Assembly: GCA_905220665.1 (NCBI GenBank)
Contig: CAJNAR010000004.1
Coordinates: 124,001 to 188,000 of the forward strand
Origin: Albugo candida
Lineage: Eukaryota; Oomycota; Peronosporomycetes; Albuginales; Albuginaceae
DNA: 64,000 nucleotides
Direction: 5' to 3'
Every line of letters starts with the position of its first letter. Positions within the stretch are counted from its first letter, which is position 1. Both the position numbers and the translations under genes were made by a program. Under the pieces are notes generated by a model. The model did not search any database. It was not told the DNA's origin and saw nothing but the letters and a program-made list of their open reading frames with translations. This document shows, one piece after another, positions 25,385-38,151 of this stretch.

Positions 25385-27702
25385 TCTTATTTTTTTTCAA
25401 ACATAAAGACTTGATTTGCTTCATGCTCACTAGGAGCAACAGAACTCACGCAAAGCGTTTGAAGTCAATTTTGACCAGCTTTAGTCGAGTGGTCTGTCAT
25501 TCACCTTACACCTATAGTGGCCTAGACGATCTCAAACCAGACTTATACACTCGATAGACCGAGCGCAAGTCAACTGAAACGCACTCATGAGTGATAGAAC
25601 CGACCGTTTCAACGACAGCACCACTACCAGTGTCAAGAGTACGAAGTGTGATCATGTATCACAGACCTATGCAATGAGAGACATCCTTCACGCTTCCTCG
25701 TAGCCTGGAAAACGAGAAAAGGTACATCCGATCGACTTGTCTGCTCCTATGTTCACCTGAAGTACAAAATGCATGCTTTAGTGCAGTAGAGCTTAGGTGT
25801 GATGTTTATTTTCAAAGCACATTGCTAGGAGTTTGTATCACTTGTATGTCACAAAATGCATCCAGTCTATTCCACCAAGCCGCCATGTGAACAAGAACGA
25901 TCATCGATACACATAAAGGTGGTACGAAAATCCTCGTTTGACTTGAGTTAGTTAATTTGACCACATCTATTCTACATCTGGCTAAACTGTTCTATGTAGC
26001 TAGTGATAGGCGTTTTTCGTATCCCATCTAAATCAGTGAGTTGTAAGCTATTGACGCAGCAACGAGCAGAACATCATCGTTGGTGAGATCGTTTGCAGAG
26101 CTCCCTAGCTCGATCACTGAAGTTTCGCTGTTATAATGAGCACCTACGAGACTAGTGTTCATCGTTTATCTTTGTTCCTTTCCACCCATCACGTATCCGC
26201 CTGAAGTAGAACCCGTCTCGCTGTCAGCAAAATGAAAGCCTCAACAACTTCTTGATGAAGGGGTTTGGCTAAGCTTTGTGCCACGCAGGAGAATGTGCAG
26301 TAGCGCAGCTATGAAAGAGAGTTAATGGAAATAACGTGTAATTTCTGTGCCTGTAGAAATGCCTATACGCAGCCTCAAAGGTGCTCCATGTCGTTCGAGT
26401 TCTTTCCGCTCGCAAAGACTCCAAAGCCCTGAAGAGAGCCTATTACCTTTCAATGCGTACGATGAACTAACTTTCGGATGGGACGATCGCAAACGTTGGT
26501 GCGGAATAAGATTGCCAGTAATATTGACAAACCAGAGAGCTTGATACAAACCTTCTCACCGCTCGCCGTTGGTCTTTCTCAGAAATCTGCGCAAACATAT
26601 TTCCTTTCGAAATTGGAAGACCATGAGCCCACACCGCAGGAATTTCAGCTCACTGCACTCCAGCCGCATAAGGTCATTGTCAGGTTAACTCTAGGATTTG
26701 GCATGGACAGCATTGCTGCCAAACAGATTTATTCGGATTATGATAGATATCTTCACGTCACATTCCTTCCGCGTCGAGTGGAAGCATACCTGCAGCCATA
26801 GAATAGAATTGCGCCTCAAAGATGGGGATTGCTCGATCAAGCACCTGGTTGTAGAGTTCTATTGTCCCACCATCCGTCGTGCTGAATTCCAGGGTGCATG
26901 ATCACACATGCTTGTTCTGGTACAATCTACGAGCTAATGCATGATGAGTAGCAACCTCCCTTGTTGCTTTAGCTCAGTATTTGACATGCCTGGGCCAGTG
27001 CTCATATCCGCTGCAGCGAAAACTTTTGGTACCTCTTATCCGTTGTATGACTCTGGCTTCCATTGTAATCTTGTTCTTCGTTTCCCAACAATTTTATTAT
27101 TATGAATGTTCTCAATACGTCTGCGTATCCTCAATAAAATATATCTAGTTGCTTGTCTCAGTTCCAACGTGTACACTTTGGTGAATCTTGCTATAATGAC
27201 TTCGTACATTTCTGACTACAACGCTAAGATTTTCGCTCCCCATCAGTGCTCAAAAGTTTGCGCAAGGATCAGATACAAATCGTCATTTTGCACATATATC
27301 ATATACATTGATCGCAGGTGGATTTGTTTGAAAAAAAAACTATCATACAAATCCAATGCGCATACTGACAAGGTCATGCTAGATGTATCAAGACGAAGGT
27401 TTGGTCTTGGCTGGGGTAGTACTGAACACCAACCAAGAAGTCTTATGATACAGTTGAGACATGGTTATCTTATACCCATGGTCGTCATTTGCTTACCGCG
27501 AAACGGAGTCAGCTATCTCCTGGTATAAATTTGATGACGATCCAGACTCGGACACTGGTGCTCGTACGATGGCAGCCAATCTCAATCAGTAGTGTTCTAA
27601 GAAAGTCACACAGGAAAGATGAGATCTACACGCATCATAAATATCACACGACACAGAATAGACCGTTAGGATGCGAGATATATCGAGTTTCGGAGTGTCT
27701 TA
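25385..27702. other. 2.3-kb gene-poor region with unassigned ORFs
   Basis: Mostly short broken frames. Two ORFs stand out but match nothing I know. 26478-26801 (plus, 107 aa) looks compositionally protein-like and could be an exon of a decayed gene. 27106-27528 is described separately. No RNA gene or inverted repeat was seen. Confidence 0.35.
27106..27528 (+). CDS. Hypothetical ORF with possible signal peptide
   Basis: A 140-aa ORF from a true ATG. The first ~30 residues are a basic start followed by a hydrophobic segment (IYLVACLSSNVYTLVNLAI), which could be a signal peptide or membrane anchor. The rest has a few cysteines (HQCSKVCARI) and basic patches. No RxLR- or CHxC-type host-targeting motif is obvious. 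It lies in a gene-poor stretch upstream of the DUF2817 gene and may be chance. I assign no function. Confidence 0.25.
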   Translation: MFSIRLRILNKIYLVACLSSNVYTLVNLAIMTSYISDYNAKIFAPHQCSKVCARIRYKSSFCTYIIYIDRRWICLKKKLSYKSNAHTDKVMLDVSRRRFGLGWGSTEHQPRSLMIQLRHGYLIPMVVICLPRNGVSYLLV

Positions 27703-28970
27703 ATGCTGATTTTATCTGGTGTTGTCTGCACTGCCTTGTTGTTGGATTTTTGGGATAGGTTTATTCTCTCAGGAAAGCTTCTGTCAGACCCCAAGTCAAG
27801 AGTAGAAGAGGAAAAGTATTTCAGCGAAAATTACTATGTTGCTAGAAAACTATTCCGAGAGAAAGCGCGGGAAGCTAACGCGAAATTATATAGCTATCCA
27901 GTGAATACAGCGGATTTTGATTTGACAGTGGATTTTGCGGTGTTTAGACAATCTAAAACAAAAGCACTGCTGCATATCTCGGGCACGCACGGAGTGGAAG
28001 GATTCGCTGGAAGTGCGATACAGACTGCACTGTTGGAACGATCAAAAAATTTGAAGCTTGACACAGATAATCCGACACTTATTTTCGTTCACGCATTGAA
28101 TCCTTACGGGTACGCCCAGGTGAGCTTGGGATATGGTTAGATGTGAGCATCTTTTCTTACTTGACGCTGATGTAGCTCCGACGTTTTAATGAGCATAATG
28201 TGGATCTAAATCGGAATTATCTCTCTCAGGAAGAGTTTAATACAGCAATGAAGAAAGATCCAAACGCAAATGGATACATGAATATCGATTATCTACTAAA
28301 TCCGACAGCATTTCCCTCTCTAAGAGAAAACTTTTGGCTAAATGCTTTCGTCCTGCTTATGTTGAATAAGTATGATGTGTTGAAGCGTTCCATCGTGAGC
28401 GGAAATTATCATTATCCCAGATCAATCTTCTTTGGAGGTTTCGAAAAAGAAGCAAGTATACTTATCTTGGAGAATTTTTTAAAAGTCGAGATGAATCTAA
28501 ATGAGATACGACAATTCTGTGTCATCGATGTACACACTGGCTTGGGTCCAGCTGGCTACGATTCACTTCAGTTATCCGGACCTAGTGATGGAAAACTCGG
28601 AATGCAGGTTTTCAAGGATAAAGAAGATCAGGAAAGACTACACACGGGACGGAATGCAGGAGCTTTCACAGGGTATGAACATGCAAGTGGATACATTACC
28701 ACTGGGGTAGCCGCACTATTGCCAGAAAACACTACTGGGCTATATGTGACTCAGGAATTTGGAACAGTCAACAGCATCCTCGTGTTAAAAGCAACAATCG
28801 AAGAAAACATGATCTATCATCATTTCCCATTTCTGAGGCTTTCGTATGCCGAAAAACTACGCGATGTATTTTACTTGCATCAAAGCGTCTTCTGGAAACA
28901 GTGTGTTATAACTCGGGGATTGGAGGTGTTTGATCAGCTATACGGAAGTCTACTTTTGAATCAACAATAA
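27703..28970 (+). CDS. DUF2817 (zinc-carboxypeptidase-like) protein
   Basis: Two exons (27703-28119, 28176-28970), 403 aa. DUF2817 proteins resemble M14 zinc carboxypeptidases and aspartoacylases. Visible motifs: HISGTHGVEGFAGSAIQ (first His/Glu metal-ligand region, residues about 87-103), the spliced NEHNVDLNRNYL (conserved DxNRN) and CVIDVHTGLGPAGYD (third ligand His). Late in the chain, GLYVTQEFGTV supplies the likely catalytic Glu region. The N-terminal segment LILSGVVCTALLLDFW is hydrophobic and could act as a signal anchor. Substrate is unknown. Metal-site residues look intact, so an active enzyme is expected. Confidence 0.87.
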
Positions 28971-31900
28971 GGTATTAACAAAGATTGTGTGAGTCCCTGG
29001 CCTTTAGGCAAAAACGATGCAGCTTATCCGCTGAGATGAGAGATACTTGCGCTGGTAGGAAGGATATAGATCGTTTTGTAGAAGGGAAGATGCCTTATAG
29101 TTAATTGTGCGTTGCCTTTACAATGATCATTTGATTTCTATTCTACTCAATATCTATGCAGCAATATCAACCTGCAGTTCCCTTCGCATCATGCTTGAAA
29201 ACCTTGTTATGGCAAACATGAACACGATATTTTTGGAATAAATGGAAACTAATTTGACCGAGAGCATGCTTTTCGTCCCATCACAATTTTTGTTGCGTCT
29301 CGGAACAAGGTGTTTCTACAGATGGTACTCTAATGCAACCATTTTCTCTTGTGTTCGACTATCTATGTGCAAGCCACATGAGAGGGTATGGCTTGATATA
29401 ATCAAGACTTAGTTCAGTGGCGAAGTGAGCTTAATCACTTGATTTTTCAATCATTCCGTGCGTTATTATATTGTTCGCGCAATTTCATGTCCCACACGAA
29501 CTTTCATTCACAAATATCGATATAGACTAGACGCAAGCATCTGTTAGAGCTCAAAAAAGGGCAGGTCCTTTATAGGACTTAGGCAGGCGTCAAGCCAAAT
29601 GCTTGAGGTGAATCGCGATCAAGAGATTTGCTCTGCGTAATTTTTATTAGCCGACTGTATTGGCCTTGAGGGCTGAATCAGCGGCACCATTTAATTATTT
29701 TCTCTATTCGTTCGGGTCGTCTGACATGATGGAATGAGGCGCTGTAGATTTCTGAGATACTCGCCGCATAGTCATGATAGTACACGAGCAACTAATTTTT
29801 TAAATCATCTTGGGGCACTCATAAGCTGAGTCTCGTACAGCCCCTTTCACAATCCGAAATAGATTCCTAATTTCCTTTGCTACAATTTAAATAGATCTTG
29901 GACGCACATCATTTTGAAGTCGGAAAGCCCTTCTTCCCCTAGTTTCAGAGAAACCCCGACAATATCACGTATTTATCGTGTATACTAGGACACCTGACCC
30001 TTCCATTCTGACATAGTTGACGTCATGAAGTCATGTTTGAGTGCTAGAAGTGACTTTAGCCACAACAAGCACAATATCATCCATATATGACAACGTGCTC
30101 GATGAAGCATCAATCACTGCATCATTTAGTGCCAGGCTTGGATAGTATCGCTTCACACTTGACTTCACAGTAAAAAGCGCGCAAAGAGTGTACCGAACAA
30201 CGATGCGGCGAGTCGAGATAAGTGTAATGTAAGCAGATAGATGCATATCAGTGTTTGAACAGATAATAAGTTTACGGACGTAGCCAACATTGGAATGACG
30301 TGTCTAATTGCATGACAAAGCGACAAGAATATGCTGCCATAGAGTGACCCTTCTCTGGTGGACATCTCCGAAAAACGCCATCTGCGTGAGCATCAAATTG
30401 GCTCAATAGTTGACGTTTCAAAGTATACCATAGTGTGCACAAGCTGAACGGAAGAGGGGAACTATGCAATAAGATACACAATGATGCAGATGCAACTTGA
30501 CTAGTAATTCTCTAACAGCCGTTTGGATGTTTCTACTATATATCCCTCCTTGAACATCCTCGATCAATAGAGTGACCAGTGTTTTGAGTTCATGGAGGAC
30601 TGGAGTACATATAGCACCTCACTGCTTTTTCACTATACCACTTATCTTCTCTTAATCCCCCATATCTCCATGAAAGGAATCAAGCTTCTTAGATCATTGC
30701 CATACAATTGACAATCGCTAGTACATAGATTGGCCCAGCTTGTACGGTAGAGAATTTGCAGTCTACCGCATCAATATTCATTGCTGCGATTACGTCGTGG
30801 AACAGGCATATATGCAATCAAGATACGAGAATACAAGCTGACTTATGAAAGCACGACGGGTACCAGAGAATTCTTTTGCTTTCTGTGTCGTCGGCCTGAG
30901 CAAGTGCACGAGCCCAGTCAAAGGGGGCATTCCACATATGTTATTTATTCCAAATTCTATCATCATGAAGCATCTAGGAAGGTCTCTCGATCATCGCTTG
31001 AAGAAAAGTCAATCGCCTTGTTGATTTTGTATGACGATAACACGAAAAAGTGATTTCAAGCGCAAAACTTTTGACTTGATGCACATCCCCCTTAACCGTA
31101 ATAATACTCAATGCATCCCTGGTAAATCATTGTCATTATATTAACAACTTTCAGTTTTCACCGCTTTTCTGCTCTCGTTCGCCTTTTCGGCATTTTGCGT
31201 AGCTGTGTCAACCATCATTAAATTTTCCTATGAAGTAATTGCTGACGTATATAAGATTATCGTTTTGATAGTGCGCTTTGTACTCAAGAGAGTTTTACAA
31301 CAATACCTTATCTATATCTCAACATCAGGCAAGTTTACGGCAATGAGCTGAACAAGCTATCACGACTTGCAGTACCCCAATTCAAGAATACTGCATTGAC
31401 ATTGATCGCTTCAGAGGTAGCGATCAACATTTATCGTGCTTTGGATCCATCGCTTAACACACCATTACGCACGATATCCATCTATAATGAGCAAGACACG
31501 ACTCTACAAATTGATTGTCATTAGCTTGATAACTTACTAGACTAGCATAGCCACGTCAGTTTTACTCCAAGTACAGCTTCGGGTCTGTATTGGACTGATA
31601 TATATCCAGCTCACCTCTTTATAAAAGCCTGTGCGGATAGAGTGGCAGTGGCTGATCGTTGCATCATAGTCAACAACTCATGTCTGCACCACAAACTTTT
31701 TTAGAACAAGGAGTAAAGGAATTGAGTCTCAAAATCCTCGAGTTTGGACAAACTACGTCAATGGAGAAGTCGAAACTGCAATGTTTTCTGCAATCCTTTA
31801 GTACCACAGTGTATGGTCGATGCGTAATTGGACTTGGTCGGAAGCTGTGCTGATACATGTTTATAATGTATTGACCTTGATGGAGTTATAGCTGGAGTAT

Positions 31901-32350
31901 TGGACCTGATCATTGCACAAATGATACAGTTCCTTTCTCTCTCTAATTGCTCTTCAACTGAGCATGTGATCGAGACTTTTGGCAATGTGTGTGGTTTTCC
32001 GATACTACTCTGTATGCATATATCCTGACTAGGGCTTGTAGTGGATGGATATTCTTGCTAATGCTGTCAGAGATGGTGAAAACTCAGATTATATTGGTTT
32101 GTTATGTGTAGAAGACGACTTCTATTCAATACGTCATGGTGATATAGTACTTTCGTAGCGCGCTCCGGAGCACATTGTTTACTTGTTGCTTTAATGAATC
32201 ATGAGGACGATCGCATACAAGATGTCAGTGCTATGTACAGTCGATTTACGTTGTTTGCGTCAGTAATAGTAGTGATAGTGTGCTGCGAAAGTTGTCACCA
32301 ACATCATCAATGACACAAATATAAGCTTTCCTCGAAGGTAAGCAGCCCAA
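28971..32350. other. 3.4-kb gene-poor region
   Basis: No supportable gene. Short ORFs on both strands (for example 30781-31053 plus, 31659-31853 plus, 30031-30246 minus) lack recognisable domains and mostly begin at non-ATG codons. Stretches such as 31640-32330 look like heavily decayed coding sequence. No cloverleaf, CRISPR-like array or tandem repeat was found. Confidence 0.4.
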
Positions 32351-33269
32351 ATGAATCTTGCATCCTCGTCAGGTCACATTACAAGCCTATGTAACCATAG
32401 AAATAAAGAAATCGATATTCTGTCATGCAAGTGGCCAGCTATAATTCGACTACCAGCTAATTCCTTTACGAACGAAAACTCAAACCAAGTCAAAGACGAC
32501 TCGGAATATCCGCTACTTCTCAAGAAGATCCGAGGAGAATATGGATCTGACGCTATCTATATACGCCAGGTTACAAAGCGAATGACAGGTCATGCGAAAA
32601 CTGGTTACTTACTTTGGGGTGCTTCTTTTCTACTTGCACGATGGATACAATTGGAGTGGTAAACGTATCATATGCATGTTGAAGAAGCATTCTGACTGGT
32701 AAGTGGGTAGGAAACGATTTACTGGAAAGAATGTGCTTGAAGTTGGTAGTGGTCTTGGCCTTAGTGGCGTTGTCGCCGCCCGGTATGCGTCATTTACCGA
32801 GTTGACTGATTACCAAGAGGATACACTCCAGGCGTTGCGGCATAATGTTGCCCTGAACGATGATTTTATTCGAGAAAATCACTTAGAATTATCAAATCAC
32901 GTACAGGTCAATCATTTAGATTGGAATCAGTTAGAGAAATACAAAGTTCACGCCAAGCGAGCACATAAGCGAGGAGGATTTGACATTATTATCGCAAGTG
33001 ACGTAATTTGTGATTCCGATACCGCCGACGGTTTCTTACGCTGTATTCAAAGTCTCTTGGACCCTGAAGATGGCGTAGCAATTCTACTCAATGCAACCAA
33101 GCACAGTCGGTTCGGTGTTGAGTACTTGCACAATTTTCTGTCCTCTTCCAGCAACAAAGATTTTTTGTACAAGATCGTTCCGCTAAATGAAGATTACCAC
33201 AACCAGGAATTGTTATCGTACGAGAGCGATGATCTAGAATATGAATTGTATGAATTTAGGCTTCGCTGA
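32351..33269 (+). CDS. METTL21-like protein methyltransferase
   Basis: Two exons (32351-32658, 32711-33269) with a 52-bp intron give 288 aa. Class I SAM-dependent fold of the METTL21/FAM86 (methyltransferase 16) family of lysine methyltransferases. The N-terminal region ends in GHAKTGYLLWGASFLLARWI, the family pre-motif. Splicing joins it to KRFTGKNVLEVGSGLGLSG (motif I, SAM loop), ELTDYQEDTLQALRHNV (motif Post-I with acidic residue) and FDIIIASDVICDSD (motif II, the usual D/ASDVIY-like active-site region). The substrate cannot be told from sequence; chaperones and translation factors are usual targets. Confidence 0.88.
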
Positions 33270-33523
33270 GATGTGTAGTCGTTGTAAAACTTTAGAATAA
33301 AGCAGCTTCGAAGAACTGAATTTCTACTAGCACAAGGTGTTTTTTCTGTCTGTCGATCAGACGTAGTGATCGATGAAGACGTATCAAAATGAACATTTGT
33401 CAGAAAGAGCGATGATGCTGCATCCAGAATTGGTGTCGAACAAGGACACTGCTTGCAATATCCTGATTTGACGTACAAGAACACACCCGATGAGACGCAC
33501 AAAAGGCAGCACAATAGCACATT

Positions 33524-35724
33524 ATGTGCATATTCGACGACTTCAAGGAATTTTATCAGAAAAGAACATTGAGCGATGTGACTTTTGTTTTTTCTTCCGC
33601 TAAAAACATGAATGCAGCCTCGAAGGAATCATATACCACACAACGACATCCAGAGACTACAAATTCAAGCTTAATACCCGCACACCGCTTTATACTAGCA
33701 TTGAGAAGTGAGCTTTTCAGATCTCTACTGCAAAGTATGGACTGCTGCCACAATCCACAGAATTATCAATTCCCGCTTCGAATACACGTCAACGATACGC
33801 CCAAACATGCCTTTTTGGTTGTACTAAAGTATATGTACTGCAATGATATCGATGATATATTTCAGAGTACGAAGGATTATTCCAAGCCGCACAAAATACT
33901 ATTCTGGCAAGATATTCTTAAAGCCGCGTATCGCTATAAAGTGCCGCAGTTGTTGATTGTGTGTGTAAGTCAATTGATTAACCTGATAGAAGAATCAACG
34001 GACGAGAACTCTACTGACCAAGCGAAAGCTATGAATGCTTTTGAGTTGTTCGTTCTCGCGGATGATCTTCTTATCGACGAGAAGAATAGAAGGCCCTTGA
34101 GCGGGAAGTGGAATTATGATACACCGATCATTAAACTTCAGGAGAAGTGTATGTTTCAGCTTTCGAATGCGGCTGAAGAGATCATAATGACCTTATTACA
34201 TGGTGAAACGGGTAGAAAATGCCCCACAGATCGTATTTGTAGAATTTTAGACCAGAGATTCGAATCGCCATTCACAAAGGCCGTTCAGTTTCAGTTGAGT
34301 CAAGTCGTCCATGAATTATTACGTGCTGATGAATCTCTAAACCATATGCCCATGAAAGAGCTTGAGGATGCATTTAAAGTTGCTCTTGAACAAGGCAATG
34401 AGCTAATTTTGCGAAGGATTCTTGTGAAATCAGATGCGTCTGCTATAGTGTTGACTGATAAGCGGATACCAGTCTTCATGTTGGCGTGTGCATGTGGAAA
34501 TGCATCATATTGCAAAAGTCTTGTCCTGAAACGTGGTGTGGACGTGAATGAGACATCATCATTGGAAAATGTAGACAAGATTCTCTTACAGCAGTATGGG
34601 TATAGACAAACTCCGCTTCATATTGCTTGTCGCCATGGCCATGTAAACGTCATCAGCTTCCTACTGGAACATCATGCTAGGCCCAATGACGCGGATTTGG
34701 AAGGAAACACGGCATTACACGTTTGCCGTGATGGAGAGAGCGTCAAGACACTCATGGACACAGCAGTTGACCTAGGTGTGAATAGCACTAACATGCGCGA
34801 TCAAACACCTTTGCATCTTGCTGCTGCCAACGGGCTAGTGGATGTTGTCTACATATTGCTACAACGAGGGGCTCAACACTCAGCCAAAGACGATCAGGGA
34901 CAAACACCATTTTTGGCTGCTGCCGCACATGGTCATATCGAAGTGTGTTCGACCCTATTGAAAGTTTACTCGCACAAATTGAGCATCACTGGATCAAAAG
35001 ACGGCGTAGACACTACGATGGGGCAAGCTTCAGACCCATCTGATATCAATCAAACGGATTTTAAGGGCAATACAGCTTTACATCTTGCTGTAATCTCTAC
35101 CAGGTGTTCTCATTCATTACTGGAACTACTGCTAAAAAATGGAGCCGATCCAAATCAGCTCAACTGGCTCGGCTATACTCCTCTGCACTTGTTCTGTTCG
35201 CACAAACGAGGTCCAGCCGCTGTGGTTGAGCTTTTGGTAAGCTTGGTAATCTTTTTTTAGGCTCTTACTCATACTTGACAATGTAGCTTGAATGGAAAGT
35301 AGATATTGACGCACAGGGTCTGGATGGCAATACAGCATTACATTTCGCTGTGGGTCATGCGTCTGAGACAGTTTCTGTCGCCCTTGTGATTGCAGGAGCA
35401 CGTGTGGATCTACTGGACAAAGCAGGCAGAAGTGTCTTGGATTTGGCAGAACGCACCAACCAGGGCATCATGATAGTTCCTTTGGTTCGCAACATTCTCA
35501 AGCCACCAACTTGGGACACACAAAACGTACAAACAAATGATTGTGCGTCTTGTCACGTACTTTTCACAGTAACTATGCGACGCCATCACTGCCGTCATTG
35601 TGGTCGACCCGTTTGTTACAATTGTTCCAGTAATAAAATCGTCATTCCCAAATTCCAAATGCTGAAACCATCACGCGTCTGTGACACTTGTTATGAAGTG
35701 TTATCGTTCCAGCGCATTCTGTAA
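33524..35724 (+). CDS. BTB-ankyrin-FYVE domain protein
   Basis: Two exons (33524-35236, 35287-35724), 716 aa. Domains in order: BTB/POZ (residues about 10-165, starting LSDVTFVFSSAKN, then IPAHRFILALRSELFRSLLQSM); a BACK-like helical linker; five or more ankyrin repeats (YRQTPLHIACRHGHVNVISF, DQTPLHLAAANGLVDVVYIL, GQTPFLAAAAHGHIEV, GNTALHLAV and others); and a C-terminal FYVE zinc finger (CASC, then RRHHCRHCGRPVCYNCSS, ending RVCDTC). FYVE fingers bind PI3P on endosomes, and BTB domains can recruit CUL3. This resembles animal ANKFY1 (rabankyrin), an endosomal trafficking factor, though with fewer repeats. All eight zinc ligands are present. Confidence 0.93.
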
Positions 35725-35873
35725 TAGTGCTCAGCATGGAATACATTTCGTTCTATACATCACGTTATCGACCGTACATTTTGAAACTGATACATTTGGG
35801 CAGTGTTTTTACTAGTGACGTTATCTGCATCTAAAGAACGGTGATTTCGTAACAGAGAACAAAGCAGACTTAA

Positions 35874-37626
35874 ATGTTGTCAAATTTGAGACCTCCGGTT
35901 AAGAAAGCAAAGTATAGTAAATGGGAGTCGCGAAACGAAAATCAGTCAAAATGACTGCACTCTATCAGAACCGGAAAAAGACTTTGTCGTGCTTGAAATA
36001 AGCGCCGCGGGATTTGAGTTCCGGATACGAGCTCCCGCGACCTGGACATGCGCACACATTTTATACGCTACTGAGACCGAGTATCGTCGACAGTTCCCAA
36101 ATTGTGAAGTGCCTGCTTCGAATGTCATTTACAACTGGGCGACAGCAGCTCACCTGGAAATGAATCATCCCATCGCTCAATTCTGTTCCGATTACGATAA
36201 GATCGAACTGGGATTCGCGGCCACAGAATCCAACAATGAGTACTGTCAAGTCGTCGAGCCTCATAGTCTACCGCCCACCAATATGAAGTCGGCTCTAAGT
36301 GGTAGTCAGCACATCGAAGATAACGCTTACTTTGATATCATTTTTCATCGTCTGCCACTTGGATTCACGCTCAAGTATGAAGATGATGGAGTTCTTGTTG
36401 CCAATACCTATCCAAATACTGCGGCAATGCATTATCAGCGACTGGTTTCTGGAGTTAAACTTATTAAAATTGGAGAGGTCGGTGTAGAAGAGTCTGATTT
36501 ACGCCAAGTTCACGAACTGATTAAACACACAGACTTCCCAATTAAAATACGTTTTCAGGACTCGAGCAACTTTTCCGGGATGAAAGACCGCACCGAAGAT
36601 AACAACAAGCTATTTTCCAATCAGGCCGACTACAGAGAGAAGAATAAAAGGTCTATGCTAGTTATGCCTACGAGTCATCCTGGCCAAGCACCCGATGCAA
36701 ATATAAAATTCTCATTCTCTTCTAAAACTCAAGATGACAACTCGATGCGATACGGTGCAACCTCCAGACGCAATAATGATAAAGGGCTTGCTGATCGCGT
36801 TATACGAGATTCGCAACGTAGGAAGAGTACTCCAAACGAACCGATGCTAAGAAATGGTCATTGCAATTCGGAAAAGACATCTTTGCAAGGAAGAAATCCC
36901 CATGTACAGAAAGTAGTTAGAAGCCTCTGCGAGACCGATGGAGAGCGGGCTGAGGGCAATTCGGAGGAATATATCATTTGTAGAATCAAAACATTGCAAA
37001 AAGATCTTATTAAAAAGCATGAAGAAGCGAAACAGATTGCTTTGCAGCTTGAATTATATCATGAGCGCCTGACAAACTTGCGCAAAACTGCGGAAAGTAT
37101 CGAATTTGAAACACCTGAGGTACCGAAACTGAATGGATCTATCAAGTTGCAGCTCACATCGGAGGCGCTAGACCATCTCGATAAGAGTGCTGGTCTTCCT
37201 CCAAAGTCTGGCGCCCGACACAATCATGACAACGTGTCCAATATATCAGAAAACTCGAAGAATTCGTGTGTTTCTGGAAAAGGAAGGAACTCTAGATATC
37301 AGCGAAGGTCTAGAAGGATGACGCGTGAAGATGATGAATCTCAATGTTCTTCTGCATCGAGCCGCAAAAGTAACTCACGACAAAGCACTGATAGTCGATA
37401 TAGTTATATTCCTCAGCATTATTCTTCAGCACCGACGACGTACGACTATCCGACATCATTATCTTCCCGAGGGGCAGTGATCGATCGCGCTAGGGTGAAT
37501 CGGGACTCTTTTATTACAAGAAACGACGTGCCTGGTGTTGGGTACTATGATATCAAGATCAAAGACCGTGTCAAGGGTGGCGAAATCGGAGACTCCGATA
37601 GGGTCCTACCTTGGTCAAATACCTGA
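35874..37626 (+). CDS. PDZ-domain and coiled-coil protein
   Basis: The main exon is open up to the TGA at 37626. A PDZ-like fold lies at about 36330-36560: FDIIFHRLPLGFTLKYEDDG (carboxylate loop PLGF), VLVANTYPNTAAMHYQRLVSG and VKLIKIGEVGVEE. A polar, Ser/Arg-rich linker, a coiled coil (RIKTLQKDLIKKHEEAKQIA) and a Ser/Arg/Tyr-rich tail follow. The start is uncertain: no in-frame ATG lies near the N-terminus. An ATG at 35874 joins in frame only if a very short (34-bp) intron is used. PDZ domains bind C-terminal peptides, so a scaffold role is likely. Confidence 0.7.
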
Positions 37627-37671
37627 AAGTATGCTACGGTTAAGGAATATCCGCCTTAATTTCGATCCCAA

Positions 37672-38132
37672 ATGGACTCAGACATGTTTGATCTTGACGT
37701 AATTCAGTCGAAGTCGATAAAAAATAAGTTAGCTTGCACAAGGCTTCTTGAAAGTCCTATATTACATTTCGTTTCTTTGATCAACTTGTTTACTGGCACG
37801 CAATCGGCTTCGAGAAATACTCTGAGATCACAAATTTTGAAGCTGAACTCCGAAGGCGACAAGTACGTCACCATGCTACGTTTGTACAGCTTATTGATTG
37901 ATGGCGAGGTAATGGGATAGCTCAATCTAAATGTTTGAGCTGGTGCACCATCGGTCTTCCTGAACGAATTATTTGGCAATATATGCACCCTAGCCATATA
38001 TCTCATCAATTTTCCTCATTCGGAGACGGAAGTTCTCACGGCTCGTTTGTGATCCACGCGGTGGAGGCTGACGTGAAGTTCTCAGATGATAGCAGTCCTG
38101 ACTCTAATCTTTATTATCACGGACAGTTATAA
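37672..38132 (+). CDS. Small hypothetical gene, two exons
   Basis: Exon 37672-37862 (DSDMFDLDVIQSKS onward) joins in frame to exon 37940-38132 (WCTIGLPERIIWQY onward) through a 77-bp intron with a GTACGT donor, giving 127 aa. I recognise no domain; the start of exon 2 (LPERIIWQYM) is faintly F-box-like. It fits the local pattern of tight spacing, ending 19 bp from the stop of the opposing cyclin gene. The first exon alone also reads on to a stop near 37920, so the splice is a guess. Confidence 0.4.
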
Positions 38133-38151
38133 TAAATACTCGTCGCCCATT

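Noticed and set aside
37704..38009. 101-codon minus-strand ORF
   Set aside because: It overlaps the plus-strand hypothetical gene and has no domain; the plus model fits the local tail-to-tail spacing with the cyclin gene better.
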